Source: CAYQLY01 sp964418605
Lineage (GTDB): Bacteria; Bacteroidota; Bacteroidia; Cytophagales; Cyclobacteriaceae
DNA: 64,000 nucleotides
Assembly (NCBI GenBank): GCA_964418605.1
Contig: CAYQLY010000005.1
Coordinates: 1 to 64,000 of the forward strand
Direction of reading: 5' to 3'
Position 1 is the stretch's first letter; each line of letters starts with the position of its first letter. The position numbers were made by a program, and so were the translations under genes. Of the stretch, positions 42,246 to 52,180 are shown one piece after another. The notes under the pieces are model-generated. The model was given only the letters and a program-made list of their open reading frames with translations. It made no database searches and was not told where the DNA came from.

Positions 42246-44183
42246 ATGAAAACACTATATACCTACCTAGCTACTGCTATGTGTTTTTTAACCATAAGCA
42301 CCTCACTGTCTGCACAAGTCCAAATAAATCGACAAGTTCAGATGATTGGATCAACAAATACAGACCGGGTTATCACTGGCGTAGGGGATGCTTCAGCTGC
42401 TACACAAGCTGTGAATGTACAAACTCTTCAAAAAGGATCTCTGATTTATGTAGAAACGGTAGGAGGTACTCCTGATTTAATTACAGCTACTACGTCTCCT
42501 TCTTTTGTGCCACAAGCTGGTAGCACCATTTCTTTTAAAGTAACCTCTCCTAATACAGGCGCCACAGGTGTAACTTTAAACCTTAATGGTTCAGGTACCT
42601 ATCCTATTTATAAGAACAATAATAATGCTGTAATTACACCTAATGAATTAAAAGCAGGCCAAGTGGTCACAGTTGTATTCGATGGTGCAGATTGGGAAAT
42701 GGTAGGCTCTGATAATCTAGGAAATCATCAAGCCATGCAAAATATTACCAGCAATGCCAATGATGCCTACGATATAGGAAACTCCACCAATGGATTTAAA
42801 GATACTTACCTTACAGGCTCCCTTAAACTAGATAATGCCACATTTATATCCAATGGAGGAAGTACCAATACATTTTTAGGAGAGACGCAAAATATAACAA
42901 GTTCTTTTGGGGATAACGTCTTAATAGGATACCAAACAGGCAAATCTAATACAACAGGTTATGGCGTATTATTTGCGGGATACCAAGCTGGATTTAATAA
43001 TTTATCAGGTAGTTATGGTATATTTATTGGATATCAAAGTGGATATAATAATACAGACGGATATGCTAATATATTCCAGGGATATCAAGCTGGATATGAA
43101 AATACAATAGGGGGCTATAATAGTTTTTTGGGGATTTATTCTGGTAATCGTAATACAACAGGAAACCATAATATAGCAATTGGGTATTCAGCTGGATATG
43201 CTAATATTTCAGGAAATGACAATATCTCTATAGGTAACCAAGCTGGCGTTAATAATACTTCAAGTGGGAATATTTTTATTGGAAGTCTAGCCGGAAATAT
43301 AAATACATCAGGTGGAGCAAATGTAAGTATTGGATACTATGCCGGATACTCCAATTTCAATGGAAGCTGGAATACAAACTTAGGAAACTATGCAGGATAT
43401 ACAGCATCTGGAAATCATAATACCTGTATTGGGGCTAGTTCAGGTATAAGTCTCAACTCAGGATCAGGAAATACAATTATGGGATCGATGGCGAGTTATT
43501 ATTTATCCAGTGGGGATGATAATACAATAATTGGAAATTATGCCGGATTTTCTTTAGGGTATATTACGCATTCTAGATCAACCATCATGGGAAGAAGTTC
43601 TTTTGCTGCTTCAGGTAGTACAGGAGCAGTCGCGTTAGGCTATGGAGCATCAGCAACCACGAATTCAGCAGCTATTGGATATAATACACAAGCCAATACA
43701 GTAAATACGATGGCTTTTGGAAATTCCAGTGTTACATGCTGGGTATTTGGCAGAACCTCTTCAGTAGCAGGCACAGCCATCTGTGTTGGTACTAATGCCA
43801 GTAATGGCAACGGTGCCTATTTAACACAAGGTGGAGTTTGGACCAATACATCTGATAAAAACAAAAAGGAAAATTTTAAATCACTGAATGGAAAAGATAT
43901 TATTTCTAAAATTAATCAACTCAAAATAACCCGATGGAATTATATAGGCGAAGATCCTTCCATTCAACATATTGGACCAATGGCACAAGATTTTTATCGT
44001 CTATTTCAATTAGGTAATGATGATAAGAGTATATCTACGATTGATCCAGCTGGTGTTGCTTTAATAGCTATTCAAGAACTAGATAAAAAAGATAAAGAAC
44101 TAGAAAATAAAATAGCTGAAATAGAAAAATTACGTCAAGAAGTAGAAGAGTTAAAAGAACTAATAAAATCAATTAAAAAATAA
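42246..44183 (+). CDS. secreted fibre: YadA-like repeat stalk with S74 chaperone domain (copy 3)
   Basis: A 645-residue member of the fibre family on the opposite strand. A signal peptide (ends SLSAQ) precedes an N-terminal domain related to copies 1 and 2 (VITGVGDASAATQAVNVQT). About 15 repeats of roughly 17 residues follow (NNTDGYANIFQGYQAGY type). The C-terminal S74 domain from about residue 534 is identical in sequence to copy 1 over more than 80 residues. A shorter, different coiled-coil tail (EIEKLRQEVEELKELIKSIKK) ends it. The promoter is not obvious; the 281-nt upstream region is AT-rich with no convincing small gene. Confidence 0.85.
   Translation: MKTLYTYLATAMCFLTISTSLSAQVQINRQVQMIGSTNTDRVITGVGDASAATQAVNVQTLQKGSLIYVETVGGTPDLITATTSPSFVPQAGSTISFKVTSPNTGATGVTLNLNGSGTYPIYKNNNNAVITPNELKAGQVVTVVFDGADWEMVGSDNLGNHQAMQNITSNANDAYDIGNSTNGFKDTYLTGSLKLDNATFISNGGSTNTFLGETQNITSSFGDNVLIGYQTGKSNTTGYGVLFAGYQAGFNNLSGSYGIFIGYQSGYNNTDGYANIFQGYQAGYENTIGGYNSFLGIYSGNRNTTGNHNIAIGYSAGYANISGNDNISIGNQAGVNNTSSGNIFIGSLAGNINTSGGANVSIGYYAGYSNFNGSWNTNLGNYAGYTASGNHNTCIGASSGISLNSGSGNTIMGSMASYYLSSGDDNTIIGNYAGFSLGYITHSRSTIMGRSSFAASGSTGAVALGYGASATTNSAAIGYNTQANTVNTMAFGNSSVTCWVFGRTSSVAGTAICVGTNASNGNGAYLTQGGVWTNTSDKNKKENFKSLNGKDIISKINQLKITRWNYIGEDPSIQHIGPMAQDFYRLFQLGNDDKSISTIDPAGVALIAIQELDKKDKELENKIAEIEKLRQEVEELKELIKSIKK
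43776..44011. repeat. inverted repeat, right arm (236 bp, perfect)
   Basis: The exact reverse complement of 33432-33667. First mismatches on the outside are at 43775 and 44012. The arms bound about 10.1 kb. Confidence 0.9.
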
Positions 44184-44211
44184 TTGATCATCATAATTTT
44201 AAAAACAAATT

Positions 44212-44241
44212 AAAAGGAAGTATTTTTTTACTTCCTTTTTT
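44212..44241 (+). terminator. terminator after fibre copy 3
   Basis: An AAAAGGAAGT/ACTTCCTTTT stem with an eight-base T/A loop and T tail, 29 nt beyond the stop. Confidence 0.8.
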
Positions 44242-44269
44242 ATTTACTAAATTTCCAAAAAATACATTT

Positions 44270-46024
44270 ATGTGGAAATTCATTAAACACGTCTTAGCTA
44301 CTTTTACAGGATTAGTCTTGTTTTGCTTTGCATCTCTTATTTTATTAATTATTATCCTGAGTCTATCAGATAACAAACCAACCATTCCAGCAAATGCTGT
44401 ATTACGTTTAAACCTCAATAAGCAACTGGTAGAAAAAACATATGATGATGATTGGTCGGGTCTAAATAAACTTATAAGAGGCCAAGATAAGATAGGCTTA
44501 TTAAATCTAAAAAAAGCTATTCAGCAAGCCAAACAAGATCCTAGTATAAAGGGTATTTATCTTGAAACAGGATTTATTCAAGCTGGATTTTCATCATTAC
44601 AAGAAATACGGGATGCGCTTATCGATTTTCAAACAAGTGGAAAATTTGTAATAGCTTATAGTGAAATGTATACAGAACGAGGATATTACCTTGCTTCCAT
44701 GGCTGATCGTATTTACCTCAACCCAGCGGGCATTTTAGAGTTCAATGGGCTTAGTGCTGAAATGACCTATTTCAAGGGAACATTAGACAAACTACATATT
44801 CAACACGAAATTTTTCGTGTAGGTGAATACAAGGATTATATTGAACAATTTACACTTGATAAAATGTCACCTGCTAGTCGATTTCATATTACATTTTTAT
44901 TAAATGCCCTATATGCTAACTACTTAAAGCATATCTCTGATTCGCGAAAAGTAAACACCACTACTTTAAATACTATTGCTGATTCATTATTAGTAAGTTC
45001 ACCAGAAGAAGCAAAAACACATCATCTCATCACAGATATTGGCTATGAAGATGAGGTCCATGATTATTTGCTCGAAAAACTGCAACTGGATAAAACTAAA
45101 AAGATTGCATTTGTAAATTTAGAAGCTTATCAAAAAAAATTAAAAGAAGAAAATAAAAAAGAATCTAAAATAGCAGTCATTATCGCACAAGGAAATATTA
45201 ACTCAGGCAATGATGAAGATCCAGAAACTATTTCTTCAGAAGTCATCGTTAAAGAATTACGCAAAGCACGAAGAGATCCATCTGTGAAATCAGTTGTATT
45301 ACGCATTAATTCTCCAGGAGGAAGTTCACTTGCATCAGAAGTCATCTGGAGAGAAGTCGTTCTCACTAACGAAGTTAAACCAGTTATTGCTTCCATGTCA
45401 GACGTTGTAGCATCTGGTGGATATTATATCGCAGCAGGATGCAAAAAAATAGTTGCCCAACCCACTACCGTCACTGGATCGATTGGTATATTTTTACCCT
45501 TATTTAATATTGAAAATTTCTTAAAAGATAAACTAGGCATCACAACCGATCGCGTTAAGACAAATACGTATTCTGATTTACCTACAATTACTCGAGCGCT
45601 CTCAGCCTACGAAAAAAAGATTATTCAAAAGAATGTAGAAGAAGGCTACCACTTATTTCTTCAACGTGTAGCCGATGGTAGACATCTATCCATTGAAGAC
45701 GTAAAAAAAGTAGCAGGTGGAAGAGTATGGCCAGGTGATGAAGCAAAAAAAGTAGGTTTAGTCGATGAGCTAGGCGGATTTGATCAGGCTATCAACTTGG
45801 CTGCGCACGAATCCAAATTAAAAAAAGGAGATTATCAACTTGAATTCATCACATCTAAAAAAAGTTGGGTGGAGCGTCTATTCTCCTCTTTTTCAGAAGA
45901 GATGAGCGAACGAGCCATTAAAAACGAAGTAGGTGATTTATACTATTATATTCATCAACTTAAAGAATTAAAAAGCTGGAATGGCATACAAGCACGAATG
46001 CCTTTTACATTAGACATACATTAA
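44270..46024 (+). CDS. sppA: signal peptide peptidase SppA, long (67 kDa) type
   Basis: A 584-residue protein with an N-terminal membrane anchor (about 8-32) and two tandem S49 domains. The general base Lys188 lies in RVGEYKDYIEQF and the nucleophile Ser382 in VVASGGYYIAAG, followed by TVTGSIGIF; this split of Lys and Ser across the two halves is the mark of the long bacterial SppA. It digests cleaved signal peptides at the cytoplasmic membrane, here with a heavy load of exported proteins encoded around it. It stands alone, followed by tRNA-Val. Confidence 0.93.
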   Translation: MWKFIKHVLATFTGLVLFCFASLILLIIILSLSDNKPTIPANAVLRLNLNKQLVEKTYDDDWSGLNKLIRGQDKIGLLNLKKAIQQAKQDPSIKGIYLETGFIQAGFSSLQEIRDALIDFQTSGKFVIAYSEMYTERGYYLASMADRIYLNPAGILEFNGLSAEMTYFKGTLDKLHIQHEIFRVGEYKDYIEQFTLDKMSPASRFHITFLLNALYANYLKHISDSRKVNTTTLNTIADSLLVSSPEEAKTHHLITDIGYEDEVHDYLLEKLQLDKTKKIAFVNLEAYQKKLKEENKKESKIAVIIAQGNINSGNDEDPETISSEVIVKELRKARRDPSVKSVVLRINSPGGSSLASEVIWREVVLTNEVKPVIASMSDVVASGGYYIAAGCKKIVAQPTTVTGSIGIFLPLFNIENFLKDKLGITTDRVKTNTYSDLPTITRALSAYEKKIIQKNVEEGYHLFLQRVADGRHLSIEDVKKVAGGRVWPGDEAKKVGLVDELGGFDQAINLAAHESKLKKGDYQLEFITSKKSWVERLFSSFSEEMSERAIKNEVGDLYYYIHQLKELKSWNGIQARMPFTLDIH

Positions 46025-46062
46025 AAAAAATAGCGATTTTTGTATTTATGCTATATATAAAT

Positions 46063-46137
46063 GAGATGTTAGCTCAGCTGGTTTAGAGCACTACCTTGAC
46101 AGGGTAGGGGTCACAGGTTCGAATCCTGTACGTCTCA
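46063..46137 (+). tRNA. tRNA-Val (GAC)
   Basis: Cloverleaf readable: acceptor GAGATGT/ACGTCTC, D arm TAGCTCAGCTGGTTTAGAGC, anticodon stem CTACC/GGTAG with loop TTGACAG giving anticodon GAC, T arm CACAGGTTCGAATCCTGT, discriminator A. CCA is not encoded. It lies 38 nt after sppA. Confidence 0.95.
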
Positions 46138-46142
46138 CAACT

Positions 46143-46174
46143 AAAAAAGGCAGAACTTCGTTCTGCCTTTTTTA
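46143..46174. terminator. strong bidirectional terminator between tRNA-Val and comEC
   Basis: A perfect AAAAAAGGCAGAA/TTCTGCCTTTTTT stem with a CTTCG-type loop; it ends both the tRNA and the convergent comEC transcript. Confidence 0.9.
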
Positions 46175-46210
46175 GTATTTTAAAAACCCAAGGTTGTTTA
46201 CTAGATTTAG

Positions 46211-48322
46211 TTATAAATCCATCCAATAAGCTCCACTTTTATAAAGATCATGTACTCCTTCATGCGTTACAAAATCCAGTCTGTGCAATGGCTGACAAGA
46301 CGCTAAAATAATCTTTCGAATAGACATATGTTCATTAAGCAAATTAGTGTTTTCTATTTTTTGTGATCTCACAATAGCTAAATCAAAAATGATATTTTGA
46401 TGCTTTTTCAACTCAGTAGTATCTATGTGTTTAAAAAAAACTATTTTCTGGCTGTGCCACACAAGAATAGAACTATTTTCTCCAGTATAAGAAACGAGAG
46501 AAGAAGACATGGTTAATTTATTTTCTGATATATATTCTCTAGAAGTAATTCGTTTTTTATCTTCAAAAGGCCTGATATACATTTGTATTTTTTTAGGTTG
46601 TTCCAAAAGTAATGAGTCTGCGATAAGAATACCTTTTTCCCCTTCTATTAATTCCATCGCAAAATGCCCCGGAATATGATAGACGATAATTATTTTTTGT
46701 GTTTTAAAACTATACGTCCAATAAATACTAGACATCAGTAGGTAAATAGAAAGTATACCTGTATAATAAAAATAACGAATGGGTTTATACATGATAAACA
46801 ACATGATAAAAAAAAGAATAAGATAAAGCAAAATAATATCTACTACATCTAGCTGAATAGATTGTATCAAGGATAATGGGATGCGTTCTGTAAGGTAGGC
46901 ACATTGATTCAATAATGTTATTATTTTCTTTAGCAAAAAGCCCATGTAGTATCCTACATATGGAATCCATCCAACAGCTAATGTTGCCAATCCCATATAC
47001 AACACAAGAGACGATAATGGAATAATGATAATATTAGCTATAATACCGTATGTAGGAAATTGATGAAAATAGAAAACAGTAAGTGGAAAGGTAGTTAACT
47101 GAGCAGCTATACTCACACACGTCATAGACCAAACTTGATCAATCACCCATCGATGACAGTCAATAAGTGCATATATTCGATAATAGAAAAAGACTATTCC
47201 AAATACAGCGATATACGACAACTGAAATCCAACATCCATAATTAAATACGGATCATAAAGTAATAAGCAAAAAGCAGACAGCCCTAGATTATTATAACTT
47301 GTTGATTCTCTTCGCATCGCTTGAGCGATGATGGTAAACGTAAACATCACCACGGCGCGCAACACAGATGCAGATAATCCAGTTATAAAAGCATAAGCCC
47401 ATAAAAAAACAATAACAATGATACTCATCTTGCGTTCATTCTTTTTAGATAAGCGTACGCTTTTTTTCAAAAAAAGAGTAAGCAATTGAAAAATTACAGC
47501 CACATGTAATCCGGATATAGCTAAGACATGCATAGCACCTGCAGCTGTATATGCTTGTTTTGTACTTGGATCCAAACTGTTACGTGTACCCAATATCATA
47601 GCTGATGCGATTTGATATTCTTCACCCTCACCCATTACTTTTTTCAATAGACGATCACAGCACGCACGGATATCTAAGCTGATTCCTAAAATTGTACGCT
47701 TGCTATGTCGGTTGACTACTTTATAATCCATGGATGAGATACGGCTTTGATAAAAAATATGCTGATAACTTAAATACGTTGCATAATCCCATTCTCCTGG
47801 ATTAGATGGTTTTCGTAAGGCCTCAAGTTTACCTTTCATTAAGATGATATCACCATAGGTAAGATTATTTTTAGTTTCTTTTTTGATGTAAAGCATAATC
47901 TTCTCATCGATATCAATCCAATTCGTACCATTATACCAGCGACGAATAGACAATACTGTTTTACTGCTTTTGTCTTTTTCTTCTACCTCCTTGACAACCT
48001 CTCCTACATAAAACCTCTCTTTTTTATCTGAGGTATTTTTAGGCAAATGGGCATCAAAAGGTTTATGAGACAACTGGACTATGAAAGTACCTGCAAAAAA
48101 AATAAAGCATAAAGCTAAACCACCCAATAAGGTATGTGCTATAATGAGGTTTATTCGTTTACGTAAAAAAAGAAAACTGCCCAAATACAGCACTGGGATT
48201 ACACCTAAAATAACACCGGTGGTAAAAAGGGAAATGGATAAAATACCATGAATCTCTGCCAGAATGCCAAGTATCAAAAAAATACATAGCCTCAGAAAAG
48301 GGAATCGGGAGAATAAAAACAT
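46211..48322 (-). CDS. comEC: ComEC/Rec2 family DNA-uptake channel protein
   Basis: A 703-residue membrane protein with an N-terminal DUF4131 region, about ten membrane helices and the ComEC competence core: GTRNSLDPSTKQAYTAAGAMHVLAISGLHVAV, WAYAFITGLSASVLRAVVMF and FQLSYIAVFGIVFFYY. The last 170 residues correspond to the C-terminal beta-lactamase-like domain but I see no intact HxHxDH metal motif, as in many Bacteroidota forms. It would carry single-stranded DNA across the inner membrane during natural transformation. It is a single gene; no other com genes are in view. Confidence 0.9.
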   Translation of the reverse strand: MFLFSRFPFLRLCIFLILGILAEIHGILSISLFTTGVILGVIPVLYLGSFLFLRKRINLIIAHTLLGGLALCFIFFAGTFIVQLSHKPFDAHLPKNTSDKKERFYVGEVVKEVEEKDKSSKTVLSIRRWYNGTNWIDIDEKIMLYIKKETKNNLTYGDIILMKGKLEALRKPSNPGEWDYATYLSYQHIFYQSRISSMDYKVVNRHSKRTILGISLDIRACCDRLLKKVMGEGEEYQIASAMILGTRNSLDPSTKQAYTAAGAMHVLAISGLHVAVIFQLLTLFLKKSVRLSKKNERKMSIIVIVFLWAYAFITGLSASVLRAVVMFTFTIIAQAMRRESTSYNNLGLSAFCLLLYDPYLIMDVGFQLSYIAVFGIVFFYYRIYALIDCHRWVIDQVWSMTCVSIAAQLTTFPLTVFYFHQFPTYGIIANIIIIPLSSLVLYMGLATLAVGWIPYVGYYMGFLLKKIITLLNQCAYLTERIPLSLIQSIQLDVVDIILLYLILFFIMLFIMYKPIRYFYYTGILSIYLLMSSIYWTYSFKTQKIIIVYHIPGHFAMELIEGEKGILIADSLLLEQPKKIQMYIRPFEDKKRITSREYISENKLTMSSSLVSYTGENSSILVWHSQKIVFFKHIDTTELKKHQNIIFDLAIVRSQKIENTNLLNEHMSIRKIILASCQPLHRLDFVTHEGVHDLYKSGAYWMDL

Positions 48323-48417
48323 TTTTTATAATTTATTATTAAAAATAAATATAATTGAATTTTATATTATTTTTTAAAATTATAAAGAATATTTTATATT
48401 AAAAATTCATAAAAAGA

Positions 48418-49452
48418 TTATTCCTTATGCAAAAAACAATCGATATCCGTTGAGCCACAATAGGTGTAACGTATTCTAAAAAAAGGATTCTTCGATTCTT
48501 GCTCGAGCCAATAGATTCTTTCCTCCATTAGTCGGTTATGCTCATCATAGATGAGTTCTTCTTTCCACACCAGTTGTTGATCGCGAAACACATTTTTTGC
48601 TACCAATCGCTCACCGGTATAATGTAGCTCCATGACTTCTGTTTTTGGGATATCAATGTAAGTTAGCTTTAACTGTTTAACTCGATTCAAACTATCATAA
48701 TACAATTTCACACGCAAATCGACTTCACCTGTTTCTGTGCGGTGTTTTCGTTTGACTACACGATTTTGTTTATCACGCACTTCAAACCATCTAAAATCAG
48801 ATGTGACCAGATAATCATACCGATAAGGTTCTACATATTTATTAAAATATTCCACACCTTTTTCATTGACGACTGTACGTTTCTTTTCTCTTCCATAACT
48901 ATCCAACCTGATTTTTAGCGCTTCTTTTTCTTCATTGGTTTGAGGATTATAATACATCATCTGTTGAGATACAGGATACTGATCAAGATAATTAATATGC
49001 TTGGTATATTTAATTCCTAATGCTGATAATGTCTGTGTAGTTTCTGTAAAATAATTAGGAATACGCGGTGTGGTATTTGTAATCAGGTCCACGACAACAT
49101 CACCGACTGTGGGGCCTTGTTGGAGAAGTTCAGCATATATCTGTTTATCCATCAACAGAAGCGCATCAAGTCCTCGGTGCTGTGCTGCACGTTTTAACTC
49201 ATTAACCATAGCTGTAGACGACGTGGCATCATTACCATAGACATCCACGATTTCTAATTTCACAAAAGCTGTATCTCGAGGTTTTTCTCCTTGAAAATAA
49301 ACTTCTACCTCTTTCGTATGACTCGGTGCGGGTAGGTCAACAAGTTTAGCACGTTTATGAAGGGAACTTACGGGTTGGTAGGATGTACATTGGGTAAGTA
49401 GACTCAAACCACCGATGACAAAAATTAATTGATGTGGAATTGTTTTGATCAT
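48418..49452 (-). CDS. lipoprotein of unknown function
   Basis: A lipobox (IGGLSLLTQCTSYQP) gives a lipid-anchored protein of about 345 residues. The middle (VNELKRAAQHRGLDALLLMDKQ) looks like an alpha/beta unit; the C-terminal half has strand-rich repeats with YD-like pieces (LYYDSLNRVKQLKLTY, LIYDEHNRLMEERIYW), reminiscent of RHS/YD or MORN-like toxin-immunity repeats, but too few to assign. The start at 49452 gives a normal lipoprotein signal; an upstream Met would add 15 charged residues. It follows the T9SS hydrolase gene by 16 nt and may be co-transcribed with it. Confidence 0.65.
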   Translation of the reverse strand: MIKTIPHQLIFVIGGLSLLTQCTSYQPVSSLHKRAKLVDLPAPSHTKEVEVYFQGEKPRDTAFVKLEIVDVYGNDATSSTAMVNELKRAAQHRGLDALLLMDKQIYAELLQQGPTVGDVVVDLITNTTPRIPNYFTETTQTLSALGIKYTKHINYLDQYPVSQQMMYYNPQTNEEKEALKIRLDSYGREKKRTVVNEKGVEYFNKYVEPYRYDYLVTSDFRWFEVRDKQNRVVKRKHRTETGEVDLRVKLYYDSLNRVKQLKLTYIDIPKTEVMELHYTGERLVAKNVFRDQQLVWKEELIYDEHNRLMEERIYWLEQESKNPFFRIRYTYCGSTDIDCFLHKE

Positions 49453-49513
49453 ATTATTTATAGTATTTTTTGTTCTTTTTTTAATTTTATTTAGCACCCT
49501 TAAATAGGTTAAT

Positions 49514-52168
49514 TTATTGTTTATGGCATATCATCTTTATCGTATATAGCTCACCATCAATAACCAACCGACACATATATACTCCGGATAAAAGTTTACT
49601 AGCATCAAATGCAACTACATGCTCACCGACCTCTTGCTGCTCATTGACTAAAGTACTAATGAGCTGACCCCACATATTAAAAATATCCATTTTTACATAT
49701 GCCATTTTATTAAGTGTATAAGCAATATGTGTGTGATCATTAAATGGATTAGGGTAATTGAAGTAATTATTTGACTTAGCCGAGGCGATTTGAGTAATAG
49801 GCTCCTGATAAGTAGAATACTGACTATGTACATCTTCTTCATAAGCTATTCGGCAAGCAGCACCACAAGATGCAAATCGAGTAAGTTTAAAACCAACTGA
49901 TCCACCATTAGCTGTGATGGATGTACCAGATTGAAGAGAGATAGTTTCTCCTGCACGAAACGTAATAGTACCACTATTAGAAATAATGTTAACAGATCCT
50001 GAAGCATATCTGCTGCTTACATTTTGACCTATCGTGATTGATTGCAATCCTTCAAATTCCTTATTACCAACAATGGATCGGTTTTGAATATAGAGATTCA
50101 TAGGCATAACCTCATCACAGACAAAAGCAGCAATCTCAGGTGTTAGCCCTTCAATAACATGCTTTGTATTAGTACTACTTACAAAAATCGCATCGAAGGG
50201 TGTAATGGATGAGCCTAATGCAAAAGCTTCATTTTTTCCTCCGGTCAAGTTTGCATGCACATTATAAAATAAATCGGTTGTGTTTCTTAAATCGAGTGCA
50301 CTGATAGTGGGGATAAAATCCTCGTATTGCTGATCGCAAGAAGTCGCTTTACAATCTGTAAACCTTCCCCCAATTTGTTCTACTGACTTAGCAACAAAGT
50401 CACCTTTTCCTCCAGGGGCTCCATCATAAGGCTTTGTATTGTTGACCCATACATTGGCATAGTTAGTAATAATACCTAAAAATGTAGCCACTCCGTGAAA
50501 TACCCTCACACCGCTATTATCAGGTAAAGCCCACCCGGATGTAACGACATTAGCTAATCCATAAATCAAATTAATAGCAAAAAGCTGTGTACCAGGATCA
50601 ATAGCATTTTGCTTCATACCAGAACCACTTCCATTGGCAATAGCTACTTTCCGGCATTTGACAGGATATCCTTTACCGCCATTTAAACTATTGAGGTTAG
50701 TAAAAAATTCTCCAAACTCATCAGCTGGTTTAGCTTCCTTTTCACCACGGTCCGTTTTTGATGCATGATAAACTAAAAGCTGTTTAGTCGGTTTAGCATA
50801 AAATACATCTTTGATCTGCTCTACAGTTTTCCATTTTACCCATGCATGAGGAAAACTACGTGATAAAAACACCATTAAATGTTGTAATCCCAAAGGTACG
50901 TTCGCGCCTTGATGAGGTGCATCAAACGAAATATATAAACGCGTATTGTGATCTTCCCCACGTCCTTCCATTTCTGCCAAAGCGTAACGAGCGATGATCC
51001 CACCGGAACTTGGACCGATGATTACCAACTCATGGTAAGAGCCTACGGCTGCAAGTTTTCGATTGACCTCCCGAATCAAAGCTTCTACCACTTGAGCCTG
51101 GTCTTCCAAAGGATCTAGGCCATCAGCAAAATTTAAAATGACAATATCATATCCTGCATTACGTAATTTATCAGCCATTTTTTGTTCATTAGCTACCGAA
51201 TATAAATTAGTATCCCAATCTTTATTAGGATATTCGGGTGCACCAGACACATACACATAGCGTCTGTTGGTAGGATCATACCCTTCTACAATAATGACCG
51301 GCTTGCGAAGATAGAAATTATCGCAACCCAGCCAAACACCATACTCATGATCTTTACCATTTACAGCAAGTGTTATAGTTTGATTAGGCACATCATTCAA
51401 TGTATGCTCAGGTATACGATCTATAATATAATCCATAGGCAAAAGCACCTTAGACTGACTTAAGAGAGTGTCTTCATGATCAATAGCCCGCACCATAATT
51501 ATAGCTTCTTTTTTATGTGAAAAGGCAACATCTATAGGTTCATTCACGCTTAATCGCCGAAAGCCCTTGCCATCATCAAAGTCAATTTCTAACCGATCAA
51601 TTTTATGACTGGCACATACCAAAAAATCAGGCAAGACAAATGTAGCCTGCCGTTTAGATAAGGTTTTAGTTAATGGTGCCATAGCAAATACGTGCTTTTC
51701 TTCAAACGGTGTGCCTCCACCTGTATGATCCACGAGTTGCTTATTCTCAATCGTAAGCCATTTTTTCTCAAATGCATTTGGTTTAATGCGATGATACCGT
51801 TGATGAATGAGAAAAAGCGGAATATTCCCACTAGATTGAGTATACTGCTTAGCCAACGAATCCCATGCAAAGACTGTTTTTAGGGTATCATACCTCCAAT
51901 GTCCATAATATAACTCACTATAGAGTTCGAGCAGGGTATCAAGCTCTGTTGTATAGTCTGTATTTTTTCCATTGAGGTTATCATCATTAACTAATCTATA
52001 AGCACGGTCAATCAAAATACCACTTGGAATTTTACGGTGATCCAGTTTACTGAAAAGCGTATCAACAAGTTTTTCATATGGGACAATCGTCGACGTATCT
52101 ATCTGGGCATGTAACTCTATATAGGGCCCAAGCATTAAAAGATAGAGTAAAAAATAAAATCGTTTCAT
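49514..52168 (-). CDS. T9SS-secreted alpha/beta-hydrolase (lipase/PGAP1-like)
   Basis: A signal peptide (FLLYLLMLGPYIELHAQ) leads an 884-residue exoprotein. Around residues 290-430 lies an alpha/beta-hydrolase domain: VIIVEGYDPTNRRYVY, YDIVILNFADGLDPLEDQAQ and the nucleophile elbow IIGPSSGGIIARYALAEME, followed by FDAPHQGANVP, as in PGAP1-like and triacylglycerol lipases. A beta-helix-like stretch (about 690-760) and a type A T9SS sorting domain (YPNPFNDHTHIAYTL ... GVYMCRLVIDGE) end it. Likely an extracellular esterase or lipase. A 12-nt gap separates it from the upstream small lipoprotein. Confidence 0.82.
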   Translation of the reverse strand: MKRFYFLLYLLMLGPYIELHAQIDTSTIVPYEKLVDTLFSKLDHRKIPSGILIDRAYRLVNDDNLNGKNTDYTTELDTLLELYSELYYGHWRYDTLKTVFAWDSLAKQYTQSSGNIPLFLIHQRYHRIKPNAFEKKWLTIENKQLVDHTGGGTPFEEKHVFAMAPLTKTLSKRQATFVLPDFLVCASHKIDRLEIDFDDGKGFRRLSVNEPIDVAFSHKKEAIIMVRAIDHEDTLLSQSKVLLPMDYIIDRIPEHTLNDVPNQTITLAVNGKDHEYGVWLGCDNFYLRKPVIIVEGYDPTNRRYVYVSGAPEYPNKDWDTNLYSVANEQKMADKLRNAGYDIVILNFADGLDPLEDQAQVVEALIREVNRKLAAVGSYHELVIIGPSSGGIIARYALAEMEGRGEDHNTRLYISFDAPHQGANVPLGLQHLMVFLSRSFPHAWVKWKTVEQIKDVFYAKPTKQLLVYHASKTDRGEKEAKPADEFGEFFTNLNSLNGGKGYPVKCRKVAIANGSGSGMKQNAIDPGTQLFAINLIYGLANVVTSGWALPDNSGVRVFHGVATFLGIITNYANVWVNNTKPYDGAPGGKGDFVAKSVEQIGGRFTDCKATSCDQQYEDFIPTISALDLRNTTDLFYNVHANLTGGKNEAFALGSSITPFDAIFVSSTNTKHVIEGLTPEIAAFVCDEVMPMNLYIQNRSIVGNKEFEGLQSITIGQNVSSRYASGSVNIISNSGTITFRAGETISLQSGTSITANGGSVGFKLTRFASCGAACRIAYEEDVHSQYSTYQEPITQIASAKSNNYFNYPNPFNDHTHIAYTLNKMAYVKMDIFNMWGQLISTLVNEQQEVGEHVVAFDASKLLSGVYMCRLVIDGELYTIKMICHKQ

Positions 52169-52180
52169 GATATTATAAGT

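Noticed and set aside
33185..44183. Prophage or phage remnant suggested by tail-fibre-like S74 domains
   Set aside because: No capsid, terminase, tail tube, lysis or integrase genes; each gene carries a host signal peptide and its own terminator.
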